In this document: positions 1-6,718 of the stretch, piece by piece
How the letters are laid out: every line of letters starts with the position of its first letter
Position numbering within the stretch: the stretch's first letter is position 1
Assembly (NCBI GenBank): GCA_019414325.1
Contig: DXMG01000032.1
Location: 15,957-25,678 of the forward strand
DNA: 9,722 nt
Direction of reading: 5' to 3'
DNA from: Collinsella sp.
GTDB taxonomy: Bacteria > Actinomycetota > Coriobacteriia > Coriobacteriales > Coriobacteriaceae
The notes under the pieces: generated by a model
What the model saw: only the letters and a program-made list of their open reading frames with translations
Databases searched by the model: none
What the model was told of the DNA's origin: nothing
Made by a program: the position numbers and the translations under genes

Positions 1-302
1 TCCTCCTCGGTGACGCCGGTGCGGCCGTCGACCACAAACAGGATGACGGCGGCTTCCTCGGCGGCGGCGAGCGCCTGGTCGCGGATGGACGTGGCAAACA
101 CGTCATCGCTCTTGAGCGGCTCGATGCCGCCCGTGTCGACAATGGTGAACTCGCGGCCGTTCCAATCGGCCGTGTGATACGAGCGGTCGCGCGTGACGCC
201 GCGAGACTCGTGGACGATGGCGTCCGAGGTCTGGGCCAGGCGGTTAACGAGCGTGGACTTGCCCACGTTGGGGCGTCCGACGACGGCGACGATAGGTTTC
301 AT
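1..302 (-). CDS. der: Ribosome-assembly GTPase Der (EngA), N-terminal part only
   Basis: This is the first 100 codons of Der, a double-GTPase protein that acts in late assembly of the 50S ribosomal subunit. The rest lies beyond the left edge. The visible part is the start of the first G domain: P-loop GRPNVGKST at residues 9-17, switch I region GVTRD at 35-39, and the G3 motif DTGG at 56-59, followed by the VILFVVDGRTG strand at about 86-96. This spacing is typical of the Der N-terminus. The ATG at 302 is chosen because AAGGAG (308-313) sits 5 nt upstream and the protein begins MKPIVAVVGRPN, as the family does. The preceding DUF512 gene ends 10 nt upstream, and its TAA stop overlaps this Shine-Dalgarno, so the two are probably co-transcribed and translationally coupled. 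The second G domain and the KH-like domain cannot be checked here. Confidence 0.96.
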   Translation of the reverse strand, partial: MKPIVAVVGRPNVGKSTLVNRLAQTSDAIVHESRGVTRDRSYHTADWNGREFTIVDTGGIEPLKSDDVFATSIRDQALAAAEEAAVILFVVDGRTGVTEE

Positions 303-312
303 CTGCTCTCCT

Positions 313-1755
313 TTAATGGGTAGGGTCAGTGGAAGTGTTAGAGTCGGCAGGCATTATGTCAAGGATGTGCTCCAGGGTATCGAGCAGCTCATGCGGCATG
401 GTTGACACCACATGAACCTCGGCGCCGCGACTGGTAAGGCTTGCGAGTAAATCGTCACGATGATACTCGTCAAGCGTCATGCCGTCAGCGTTGAACATGA
501 GCTTAGGCACAAAGAGCATAACCCCCGACAGATCTTGGGGCAGCTGCTCCAGAATGTCACACGCGACGATGAGGCCGGTTACGTCCACGTTGCCGCCAAA
601 GTAGCGGTTCTTGATGGCTGTGACGGTGCCGGCGAGACCATACGGCGACTCCACAAAGCGCGCCACGGTGTCGCGCGCGCTGGCGCCGGAGAGGCACAGC
701 AGGTGCTGGTTGCGCTCGGCGATGGCCTCGCGGACGCGGGCCAGACGCTCGGCGTCGGCGGCAAGCACGTCGTCGGTCTCGTCCAAATACGAGCGGATCA
801 TGCCAATGCCGTCGTAGTACTGCGGGTAACCGTCGTAAAAGTCCGCCTCGGGAGGATCGATGCCGGCGTCCAGATAGAACTCGTCGCTCATCTGGAAGGT
901 GTGGCGGCCAAAGCGCTCATAGGCGCGGTCCTGGAACGGTCGAATCATGGCGATGGTCTCGCGCGCTAGCTCGGGTTTGTCGCTGTAGGACCAGCTAAAA
1001 CGGTTCTGATGCTTGGTAAAACCGAGCGGCACAATGCCCAGGCTGGTGATTTGCTCGTGCTCCTCGCAAAAGCGCAGGGTCTTTTCCAGCTCCTCGCCGT
1101 CGTTCATGCCGGGGCACAACACGATCTGCGCATGAATCTCTATGCCGGCGGCCATGATGGCCTCGAGCACATCCATGCCGCGCTGGGCGTTGCGGCCCAT
1201 CATGCGGCGGCGGACGTCGGGGCTTACGGCGTGGACCGACACGTTCATGGGGCTCATGTTGCGTTGGATGACGTTTTGCACGTCCTCGTCGGTGAGGTTC
1301 GTGAGCGTGACAAAGTTGCCCTGCAAAAAGCTTAGGCGATAGTCGTCATCGCGAATATAGAGCGTGGAGCGGCCGCCCTTGGGGAGCATCGTCATAAAGC
1401 AGAACACGCAGGCGTTCACACAGGTGCGCATGCCATCGAAGATGGGGCCATCGAACTCAAGGCCCCAGTCCTCTCCTGGGAAGCGGTCGAGCTCGACGGA
1501 GGTGACGGTGTTGTCGCGCGGATCGAAAACCTCCAGGTCGACGGTATCATCGTCGGCCTCCCAGAGCCACACAATCATGTCGGTGAGCTGCTCGCCATTG
1601 ACCGTGAGCACGCGCATGCCCGGCTCGATACCCACATCCCATGCGGGCGATTCGGGACGCACGTTCTTAACGAGCGCGCCCTCACCCGGCTCGGGGTCGC
1701 GGCTGCGCCCGTAATCGGCCACCTCGGCGGCGTATGCGGGTACGGTCTGGTCCAT
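313..1755 (-). CDS. PDZ-radical SAM-DUF512 protein of unknown function
   Basis: This encodes a 480-residue protein of the DUF512 family (PDZ-like N-terminus plus a radical SAM-type domain). Seen in the sequence: a PDZ-like segment at residues about 27-78 (VKNVRPESPAWDVGIEPGMRVLTVNG and on); a CX3CX2C cluster with Cys112, Cys116 and Cys119, the pattern that binds the radical-SAM [4Fe-4S] cluster; an LQGNFVTLTN stretch at about 144-153 just after it; and a C-terminal DUF512 region with NRYFGGNVDVTGL and VPKLMFNADGMTLDEY. The substrate and reaction are not established for this family as far as I know. The ATG at 1755 is chosen because it follows the ispH stop by 2 nt. A longer frame reaches 1920 but would run about 160 bp inside ispH. 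The Shine-Dalgarno is weak and distant (AAGGAG about 14 nt upstream), which suggests translation is coupled to ispH. The gene directly precedes der, an arrangement also found in Firmicutes. Family assignment is firm; function is unknown. Confidence 0.9.
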   Translation of the reverse strand: MDQTVPAYAAEVADYGRSRDPEPGEGALVKNVRPESPAWDVGIEPGMRVLTVNGEQLTDMIVWLWEADDDTVDLEVFDPRDNTVTSVELDRFPGEDWGLEFDGPIFDGMRTCVNACVFCFMTMLPKGGRSTLYIRDDDYRLSFLQGNFVTLTNLTDEDVQNVIQRNMSPMNVSVHAVSPDVRRRMMGRNAQRGMDVLEAIMAAGIEIHAQIVLCPGMNDGEELEKTLRFCEEHEQITSLGIVPLGFTKHQNRFSWSYSDKPELARETIAMIRPFQDRAYERFGRHTFQMSDEFYLDAGIDPPEADFYDGYPQYYDGIGMIRSYLDETDDVLAADAERLARVREAIAERNQHLLCLSGASARDTVARFVESPYGLAGTVTAIKNRYFGGNVDVTGLIVACDILEQLPQDLSGVMLFVPKLMFNADGMTLDEYHRDDLLASLTSRGAEVHVVSTMPHELLDTLEHILDIMPADSNTSTDPTH

Positions 1756-1757
1756 GG

Positions 1758-2657
1758 TTAGCGGCAAAGCTCCTTGATGCGCGTGACGGCGCGTTCGATG
1801 TGTTCTTGTGGGGTGGAGGCTCCGGCAGTGATGCCGATGTGGTGAGCGTCGGTAAACCACGCGGCCTGGAGCTCGGAAGCTTCCTCGATGTGATACGTGC
1901 GCTCGCAGGCGTCTGCGCAAATCTGCGCCAGGCGGCGGGTGTTGCCCGAGTTCTTGCCGCCCACCACGACCATGCAGTCGCAGCGGTTGGCAAGTGTGGC
2001 TGCTGCCTGTTGACGCTCACTCGTGGCGGCGCAGATGGTGTTGATCACACGCAGCTCCTGCACGCGCGTGGTGATAGCGGCCACGACTTCGGCGAGATTC
2101 TGCGCGGTCTGAGTGGTCTGCACAACGAGGCCCACCTTGCCCTTGAGCGACAGGGCATCGACGTCGGCGGCACAGCTCACGACCTGCGCATCATTGCCGG
2201 CGTGGCCCAGAATGCCCTCGACCTCGGGGTGACCCGGCTCGCCTATGACCACCACGCGGTAGCCCTCGCGCACCAGGCGCTCGGCGGCCACGTGGACCTT
2301 CTTCACGTAGGGGCACGTGGCGTCGACCACGTTGAGGCCACGCTCGCGAGCGGAATCGATGACCTGCGGCACCACGCCGTGGGCGCGGATGATCACGGTG
2401 CCGGATGTGGCGTCGTCCAAGGTGTCGGCCAGACCTACGCCTGCCTCGGCGAGCTCGCGCACCACGATGGGGTTATGGATGAGCGGACCCAAAGTATGGA
2501 CCTGAGTGCACTCCCCTGCCTGCGGTGCGGCGGCCAGCGCCATATCGAGCGCACGCTGTACGCCGTAGCAAGTGCCGGCGTGGGCGGCGATCTCGATGGT
2601 AGGCGCGGTGGCCTGGTCGGACGCAGTCGTGGCGATGTTTGTCGCGTTCTCGCTCAT
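1758..2657 (-). CDS. ispH: 4-hydroxy-3-methylbut-2-enyl diphosphate reductase IspH
   Basis: IspH (LytB) converts HMBPP to IPP and DMAPP, the last step of the MEP isoprenoid pathway, using a [4Fe-4S] cluster in the cytoplasm. The 299-residue protein has the three conserved cluster cysteines: Cys30 (HAGTCYGV), Cys115 (DATCPYVKK) and Cys209 (NTICAATSERQ). The substrate-pocket motifs are also present: His61 (LIHN), His93 (RAHG), His143 and Glu145 (GHPEVEG), and the TTQT segment at 181-184. Length is normal for a stand-alone IspH, and there is no fused S1/RpsA domain as seen in some Clostridia. The ATG at 2657 is preferred: it lies 2 nt after the plsC stop and gives MSENATN, with a short variable leader before the conserved core. 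An in-frame start at 2687 would add 10 residues and overlap plsC by 28 bp. No strong Shine-Dalgarno is seen, so reinitiation after plsC is likely. The presence of this gene implies the organism uses the MEP pathway. Confidence 0.96.
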   Translation of the reverse strand: MSENATNIATTASDQATAPTIEIAAHAGTCYGVQRALDMALAAAPQAGECTQVHTLGPLIHNPIVVRELAEAGVGLADTLDDATSGTVIIRAHGVVPQVIDSARERGLNVVDATCPYVKKVHVAAERLVREGYRVVVIGEPGHPEVEGILGHAGNDAQVVSCAADVDALSLKGKVGLVVQTTQTAQNLAEVVAAITTRVQELRVINTICAATSERQQAAATLANRCDCMVVVGGKNSGNTRRLAQICADACERTYHIEEASELQAAWFTDAHHIGITAGASTPQEHIERAVTRIKELCR

Positions 2658-2659
2658 GG

Positions 2660-3388
2660 CTAAAACCTGCCCGGATGTTCGTCGCACAGCTCATCTCGCA
2701 TGGCGTAGACGCGGTTCATTGCCTCGGACTCAAACCATTCCAGGCGCTCCGTGCGCTTAAGCCCGGCCGGTGCGTCGGAAAGCGAGACGGCCTTGCCGGC
2801 GCGGATCCAGCACTTCTTGGGACGCATGATCTTTTTGCCCGCGGGCGTGATGTCGGACCAGCCGCAGATGGCGAGCGGGTTCACAGGAGCCTTGCCCATC
2901 TGAGCGATGAGCGCAAAACCGCCGTGGACCTCGGGCTTGATCTCGCGCGAGCGGATGCGCGTGCCCTCGGGGAAGATCAGAACGTCCTCGCCGCGCTGCA
3001 GCGCATGCTGGGCGGCGCGCAGGCACTTCATATCGGCAGTACCACGCTCCACGGGGATGCCGCCTACGCGGCTAAAGGCCCAGCGCACAATCTTGCTCTT
3101 GGCGAACTCGGACTTAAAGATGGGACGAATGCGGCGCCCCCCAAAGAACAGCGCCGTCTCCACGGCCAAGAGCTCGGCCATCGAGGTGTGGTTGCAGATG
3201 ACCACGCTGCCGCGGCCTTCCTGGCGCTCAAACAGAAGATCAGCGTCCTCGACCTTCCAGCGCCACATGAGCTTGGAGAAGGCCCAAAGGATGGCCATGA
3301 CTACGACGACGGTGCCTCGGATGAGCGCTGGAAACTCGGCGTAGGGGGCGTTGTAATAGTCCTCGGGCGTCTGCTTAAACAGGCGCAT
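2660..3388 (-). CDS. plsC: PlsC-like 1-acylglycerol-3-phosphate acyltransferase, HX4E variant
   Basis: This 242-residue membrane-bound acyltransferase belongs to the PlsC/LPLAT family, whose members typically acylate lysophosphatidic acid to phosphatidic acid. Seen: one hydrophobic segment at about residues 23-42; motif I as NHTSMAE at 66-72; motif II GGIPVERG at 109-116; motif III FPEGTR at 139-144; and motif IV-like PVNPLAICG at about 168-176. Motif I in this family is normally HX4D, but here the acidic residue is Glu72 (codon GAG, checked in the DNA), giving HX4E. The protein may still be active, have altered substrate choice, or be a lineage-specific paralogue. The start at 3388 has a strong AAAGGAGG 6 nt upstream. 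That site lies within the last codons of cmk, which ends 3 nt before this start. It is followed after 2 nt by ispH. The gene symbol is by family; the exact acyl acceptor is not shown by sequence. Confidence 0.88.
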   Translation of the reverse strand: MRLFKQTPEDYYNAPYAEFPALIRGTVVVVMAILWAFSKLMWRWKVEDADLLFERQEGRGSVVICNHTSMAELLAVETALFFGGRRIRPIFKSEFAKSKIVRWAFSRVGGIPVERGTADMKCLRAAQHALQRGEDVLIFPEGTRIRSREIKPEVHGGFALIAQMGKAPVNPLAICGWSDITPAGKKIMRPKKCWIRAGKAVSLSDAPAGLKRTERLEWFESEAMNRVYAMRDELCDEHPGRF

Positions 3389-3391
3389 GGG

Positions 3392-4078
3392 CTACCTCCT
3401 TTTGTTGATGAGGTTCTCGATTATCGAGACGACCTCGTCGATGGTGTGGGCGGTGGAGTCGACGTGCACGGCGTCCTCGGCGGGCACGAGCGGGGCGACC
3501 TCGCGGCTGCTGTCGAGCTTGTCGCGCTGCTTAAGGGCGTCGAGGGTCTCGTCGACCTCGGCCTCGAGCTGCTCGGACGTGAGCGGCTGGGCATCGTTTT
3601 GGTGACGCTGCAGCACACGGCGACGGGCGCGCTCGCGCGGGTCGGCGGTCAGGAAGACCTTGACCTGCGCGTTAGGGAACACGACGGTTCCGATGTCGCG
3701 ACCCTCGGCCACGATATCGCGGTCCTCGGCTGCGCGGCGCTGGTGGATGAGCATGGCGGCGCGCACGCCCGGGTAGGCCGAGACCTTGGACACGTTGGCG
3801 TCGACCTGCGGGGTGCGAATGGCGGCCGAAGCGTCCTGGCCGTCGATGGTCAGGCGCGTATCCTCACCGGTGCCGTTGGTAAAGCGAATTTCGATCTGCT
3901 CGGCGAGGGCGTCGATGGCCGCCTCGTTATCCAGGTCGATGCCGCGATCGAGCGCGGCGAAGGTGACGGCGCGATACATGGCACCCGTGTCGAGCTTGTT
4001 AAAGCCCAGCTGGCGGGCGATCTCCTTGGCGATGGTGGACTTGCCGGAACCGGCGGGGCCGTCGATGGCGACGATCAT
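3392..4078 (-). CDS. cmk: Cytidylate kinase (CMP/dCMP kinase)
   Basis: Cmk phosphorylates CMP and dCMP using ATP, in pyrimidine nucleotide salvage and in recycling of CMP released by RNA and lipid metabolism. The 228-residue protein has the P-loop GPAGSGKST at residues 7-15, the family motif LDTGAMYRAV at 29-38, VSKVSAYPGVR at 97-106, AEGRDIGTVVFP at 124-135, an Arg-rich lid (PRERARRR) at 147-154, and RDKLDSSREVAPL at 185-197, which matches the conserved CMP-binding RDxxDSxRxxAPL pattern. Length is typical. The ATG at 4078 has AAAGGAAG about 6-8 nt upstream. It follows rluB after 66 nt and leads directly into plsC, whose Shine-Dalgarno is encoded by the final Lys-Arg-Arg codons of cmk. The position next to rluB matches the scpA-scpB-rluB-cmk-der order of Actinomycetota. 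Confidence 0.96.
   Translation of the reverse strand: MIVAIDGPAGSGKSTIAKEIARQLGFNKLDTGAMYRAVTFAALDRGIDLDNEAAIDALAEQIEIRFTNGTGEDTRLTIDGQDASAAIRTPQVDANVSKVSAYPGVRAAMLIHQRRAAEDRDIVAEGRDIGTVVFPNAQVKVFLTADPRERARRRVLQRHQNDAQPLTSEQLEAEVDETLDALKQRDKLDSSREVAPLVPAEDAVHVDSTAHTIDEVVSIIENLINKRR
3395..3403 (-). promoter_or_regulatory. Shine-Dalgarno of plsC formed by the end of cmk
   Basis: AAAAGGAGG immediately precedes the cmk TAG stop and lies 6 nt before the plsC ATG at 3388. The same bases encode the C-terminal Lys-Arg-Arg of Cmk, so a strong ribosome-binding site is built into the coding sequence. Confidence 0.85.
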
Positions 4079-4144
4079 GCAATGCTTCCTTTCGATGGTT
4101 GACGTGCTGGTATGGTTCGCGGGCGTTGGGGCGCGGCTTGTTGC
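4079..4144 (-). other. 66-nt gap between rluB and cmk
   Basis: Apart from the cmk ribosome-binding site (AAAGGAAG), I see no recognisable promoter, hairpin with U-run, or small gene here. It is one of only two gaps over 50 nt in the window and is a candidate place for an internal promoter. Confidence 0.4.
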
Positions 4145-5110
4145 CTAGCCCGTGTAGCGCTCGCGATAGGTGTTGCGCTTGGGTGCGGAGCCGTGGCTGC
4201 CGTGGTGACGCGTGCGGCTGGCGGGCGTGTCTTGGGGCTTGCTGCCGTTGCGCTTGGCGCTCGCCTGCTTGGGCGGGATGCCACCGCTTTTGAGGATCTG
4301 CACCTCGCGGTCGGTGAGCTCGCGCCACGAGCCCTTGGCCACGTCCTTGAGCTCCAGGCCGGCAAAGTTGCAGCGGTGCAGACAGATTACCGGATGGTGA
4401 ATCTTGCTCAGCATGCGCTTGACCTGGTTCTTGCGTCCCTCGCGGATGATGACCTCCACGGCGGTGGTGCCGGGCTTGATGCCTTGCGGAGCCACGGCCT
4501 CGGCCTCGCGCGCGTTTATGACGCGGCAGATCGCCGGCTGGCACAGGCCGTCGTCGAGCTCGATGCCGCGACGGAGCGGCGTGAGGTCGCGGTCGGTCAG
4601 CTGCCCGTCCACGAGTGCCTGGTAGGCCTTGTAGACGTGCTTACTCGGGTGCAGCAGGTCCTGCGACAGGTCGCCGTCGGTGGTAAAAAGCAAAAGGCCT
4701 GTGGTGTCGCGGTCCAGGCGGCCCACCGGGAAAAGTCCCGGAAAGCGGTCGCGGGGGACCAGATCGGCCACGCAAGGGCGCTCCTGCGGGTCGCTCATGG
4801 TGGTGAGGTAGCCGGTCGGTTTGTAGAGCATCAGGTACACGGCGCCCTGGTTGAGCTTGACGGGCATGCCGTCGACCTCGATATGGTCGCGGTCGACGTC
4901 GACCTTGGTGCCCAGTTCGGTCGCGACCTGGCCATTGACGGTCACGCGGCCGGCGGTCATCAGGTCCTCCGAGCCGCGGCGGCTCGCCACACCCGCGCGC
5001 GCCAAAAAGCGCTGCAGGCGCATGGTGTGCGGATAGACGGGCTGGGCGTCGGTTGCGGGCACTGCGTTGCCCATGGCGCGCGTCTCCCCTGCTTCGTTAG
5101 TTCTCGTCAT
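4145..5110 (-). CDS. rluB: 23S rRNA pseudouridine synthase, RluB/RsuA family
   Basis: This enzyme isomerises a uridine to pseudouridine in rRNA; with scpA-scpB upstream, RluB (23S) is the likely identity, though family members are hard to separate by sequence alone. The 321-residue protein has a leader of about 29 residues, an S4 RNA-binding domain (MRLQRFLARAGVASRRGSEDLM...VTVNG, 30-60), the KPTGYLTT motif at 97-104, the catalytic GRLDRDTTGLLLF motif at 130-142 with Asp133 as the expected nucleophile, and EGRKNQVKRML at 224-234. Residues from about 280 to 321 form a basic, low-complexity tail rich in Lys, Arg, Ser and His, beyond the catalytic fold. The start at 5110 is chosen because GGAGG lies exactly 6 nt upstream; this makes a 14-bp overlap with scpB. 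A longer frame to 5170 runs deep inside scpB and lacks such a site. Confidence 0.93.
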   Translation of the reverse strand: MTRTNEAGETRAMGNAVPATDAQPVYPHTMRLQRFLARAGVASRRGSEDLMTAGRVTVNGQVATELGTKVDVDRDHIEVDGMPVKLNQGAVYLMLYKPTGYLTTMSDPQERPCVADLVPRDRFPGLFPVGRLDRDTTGLLLFTTDGDLSQDLLHPSKHVYKAYQALVDGQLTDRDLTPLRRGIELDDGLCQPAICRVINAREAEAVAPQGIKPGTTAVEVIIREGRKNQVKRMLSKIHHPVICLHRCNFAGLELKDVAKGSWRELTDREVQILKSGGIPPKQASAKRNGSKPQDTPASRTRHHGSHGSAPKRNTYRERYTG

Positions 5111-5825
5111 GCATATCCTCCGAGGTCTTGTCGACGACCAGGTTGTCCTCGCCCTCGACTGCCTCAACATTCACAACATCGGTATCGAGCAGCTCGCGCT
5201 CTTCGTCCAGGTCTTCGGCCTGCTCCTCGAGCGTGGACTGAATGCTGCGACCGCTCAAGCGCTCACGGATAAACTGACGCGACTGCTCGTCGGGGGCAAA
5301 CTGCTCCAGATCGGGCAGATCGCGGGTTGAGCGCAGGCCGAATTTTTCCAAGAAGGCGTTGGTCGTGCCGTAAATGATGGCCTGACCGCGCTGGGGGTCG
5401 CGGCCGAGCTCGCGCACCAGGCCCTTGTCCACGAGCGACGCGATGACGCCGTCAGAATTGACGCCGCGGATGCCCTTGACCACCTCGCGAGTCACGGGCT
5501 GGTGGTATGCGATGACGGCCAGGGTTTCGAGCGCCGCCTGCGACAGCTTTTGCGTGTCCCAGCTCAACACATAGGCCTCGACCACGTCGTGGTAGGCGGG
5601 GTGCGTAAACAGGCGCCAGCCGCCGGCGACCTCGCGCAGCTGAAAGCCGCGGTTGGCCTCCTCGTACTCAACCTTGAGCTCGGCGAGCAGAGATGCGCAT
5701 TCGCCGGGGGCGATATCCAGTGCGCCGGCCAGCGCGGGCGCACTCACCGGGTCGCTCGACACCAGCAGCAGCGCCTCGAGGGCGCCTTTGAGGCTGTTTG
5801 CCTCCAGCGTGGAAAGGGTTGACAT
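5097..5825 (-). CDS. scpB: Segregation and condensation protein ScpB
   Basis: ScpB is a winged-helix dimer that binds ScpA and, with SMC, forms the bacterial condensin that compacts and segregates the chromosome. The 242-residue protein has the hallmark stretch LSQAALETLAVIAYHQPVTR at residues 94-113, followed by EVVKGIRGVNSDGVI and LVDKGLVRELGRD, then GTTNAFLEKFGL at about 153-164. The family core usually ends near residue 180-190. Here there is an extra acidic tail of about 50 residues (about 192-242), rich in Glu and Asp. The start at 5825 has AGGAG about 8 nt upstream, formed partly by the scpA TAG stop, with an 11-nt gap from scpA. Its 3' end overlaps rluB by 14 bp and carries the rluB Shine-Dalgarno, so scpA-scpB-rluB should be expressed together. 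The smc gene is not in this window. Confidence 0.95.
   Translation of the reverse strand: MSTLSTLEANSLKGALEALLLVSSDPVSAPALAGALDIAPGECASLLAELKVEYEEANRGFQLREVAGGWRLFTHPAYHDVVEAYVLSWDTQKLSQAALETLAVIAYHQPVTREVVKGIRGVNSDGVIASLVDKGLVRELGRDPQRGQAIIYGTTNAFLEKFGLRSTRDLPDLEQFAPDEQSRQFIRERLSGRSIQSTLEEQAEDLDEERELLDTDVVNVEAVEGEDNLVVDKTSEDMHDEN
5117..5121 (-). promoter_or_regulatory. Shine-Dalgarno of rluB inside scpB
   Basis: GGAGG lies 6 nt before the ATG at 5110 and within the last codons of scpB. It decides the rluB start over the longer frame and implies that scpB and rluB translation are linked. Confidence 0.85.
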
Positions 5826-5836
5826 GGTTGCGGCTC

Positions 5837-6649
5837 CTATTCGGTGAGCTCGGGGCCCTCGCCGGGCACGTATGCCTCGGCGCCCTCGACTCGGTTGATG
5901 CAGATGGTTCCAAAGATCTCGTCCTGGCTCAGCGTGAGCGAGCCGCGCTTGGCGAGCTCCAGCATGGCCAGGAAGGTGACGACGAGCTGCTCGGTGGTGG
6001 CATCGCCGTCCAGTAGCTCGCGGAAGGTGCAGGTTTGGTGCGCCATGGTAAAGCGGTCGACTGAGGCCACGGTCAGGTCGAGCGGCACGCGATGCGGCGC
6101 CACATGCTCGGCCTCCAGCAGGAAGGTCTGGCGCTTGCCGTCCAGGTCGGCACAGATGACGGCGAGACCGCGCAGCGTGATGCCGGCAAGATAGTCGGGC
6201 ATAAGGCCTAGGAACTCGGGGTCGGGGCCGGCCACGCGCGGATGCATGCGGCTTTCGGCCTGCATGCGCGCACCGAGGGCCGCAGCCGCGCCTTTAAACT
6301 GCTTGTAGGCAATCAGGCGCTGGATCAGGACCTCACGCAGCGCGTCGCCGTCAAGCGTGCTGAGCTCCTCAAGGTCTTCGTCGAACTCGTCATCGTCGTC
6401 ATCGACTTTGCGCGGGGCCTCCTGCGGCACCAGAGAGGCGGCCTTGATATCCAAAAGGGTTGCCGCGACCAGCAAAAAGTCGCTCGCCACGTCCAGGTCC
6501 AGCGCCTCGATGCGCTCGGCCTCGGCCAGGTATTGCTCGGCCACCTCGCTGATCGAGATGGCGCCGATATCAACTTTTTGGCGGGTTACCAGCTGCAGCA
6601 GCAGGTCGAACGGTCCGCTGTAGACCTGCGTCGACACGCGATACGACAT
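5837..6649 (-). CDS. scpA: Segregation and condensation protein ScpA (kleisin)
   Basis: ScpA is the kleisin that bridges the SMC heads and binds ScpB in the chromosome-condensing complex. The 270-residue protein starts with the conserved kleisin N-terminus (YSGPFDLLLQLVTRQKVDI, residues 10-28) and ISEVAEQYL, followed by DFLLVAATLLDIKAASLVP at 57-75, the classic ScpA signature. A highly acidic linker (DDDDDEFDEDLEE, 83-95) follows, then a helical middle region, and a C-terminal winged helix around TEQLVVTFLAMLELAKRGSLTLSQ (219-242), which would contact the SMC head. Length is normal. The ATG at 6649 has a strong AAAGGAGG 6 nt upstream. It is separated from the M50 protease gene by 84 nt, the largest gap in the window, so it could begin its own transcript. 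It is followed closely by scpB. Confidence 0.95.
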   Translation of the reverse strand: MSYRVSTQVYSGPFDLLLQLVTRQKVDIGAISISEVAEQYLAEAERIEALDLDVASDFLLVAATLLDIKAASLVPQEAPRKVDDDDDEFDEDLEELSTLDGDALREVLIQRLIAYKQFKGAAAALGARMQAESRMHPRVAGPDPEFLGLMPDYLAGITLRGLAVICADLDGKRQTFLLEAEHVAPHRVPLDLTVASVDRFTMAHQTCTFRELLDGDATTEQLVVTFLAMLELAKRGSLTLSQDEIFGTICINRVEGAEAYVPGEGPELTE

Positions 6650-6667
6650 CTTCGACCTCCTTTGACG

Positions 6668-6682
6668 GCGCCTTCGCGGCGC
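6668..6682. repeat. 5-bp GC hairpin just upstream of the scpA ribosome-binding site
   Basis: GCGCC (6668-6672) and GGCGC (6678-6682) are complementary around a 5-nt loop, which reads GCGAA on the minus strand. It ends about 5 nt before the scpA Shine-Dalgarno (6656-6663). As RNA it would be a compact GC stem in the scpA leader. It is short, and in a GC-rich genome it may be accidental. Confidence 0.35.
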
Positions 6683-6699
6683 GGTTTGAGTGCATGTTA

Positions 6700-6718
6700 C
6701 GACCGTTTTGCACGGTCG
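6700..6718. repeat. 7-bp inverted repeat in the M50-scpA gap
   Basis: The arms CGACCGT (6700-6706) and ACGGTCG (6712-6718) can form a 7-bp stem with a 5-nt loop. It lies downstream of the M50 gene and about 50 nt upstream of scpA. There is no U-run after it on the minus strand, so it does not look like an intrinsic terminator. It could be an operator half-site pair, an RNA processing or attenuation hairpin, or chance. Confidence 0.5.

Noticed and set aside
1756..1920. Longer N-terminus for the DUF512 protein
   Set aside because: It would overlap ispH by about 160 bp and adds an Arg/His-rich stretch unlike a protein domain. The ATG at 1755 follows the ispH stop directly.
1734..2663. 309-codon plus-strand open frame opposite ispH
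   Set aside because: It mirrors ispH, which has all its catalytic motifs. The plus-strand translation has no recognisable domain and looks like a GC-rich shadow.
2639..4102. 487-codon plus-strand open frame opposite plsC and cmk
   Set aside because: It spans two well-supported minus-strand genes and their junction. Its translation is Gly/Ala/Asp/His-rich, as expected for an antisense frame in GC-rich DNA.
5111..5170. Longer N-terminus for RluB starting at 5170
   Set aside because: The ATG at 5110 has GGAGG at ideal spacing; the longer form lies inside scpB and has no such site.
4112..5272. 386-codon plus-strand open frame opposite rluB
   Set aside because: It is antisense to rluB and the end of scpB, with no domain and no convincing ribosome-binding site.
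6700..6718. Intrinsic terminator after the M50 gene
   Set aside because: The stem is followed on the minus strand by a mixed sequence with no U-run, so I list it only as an inverted repeat.
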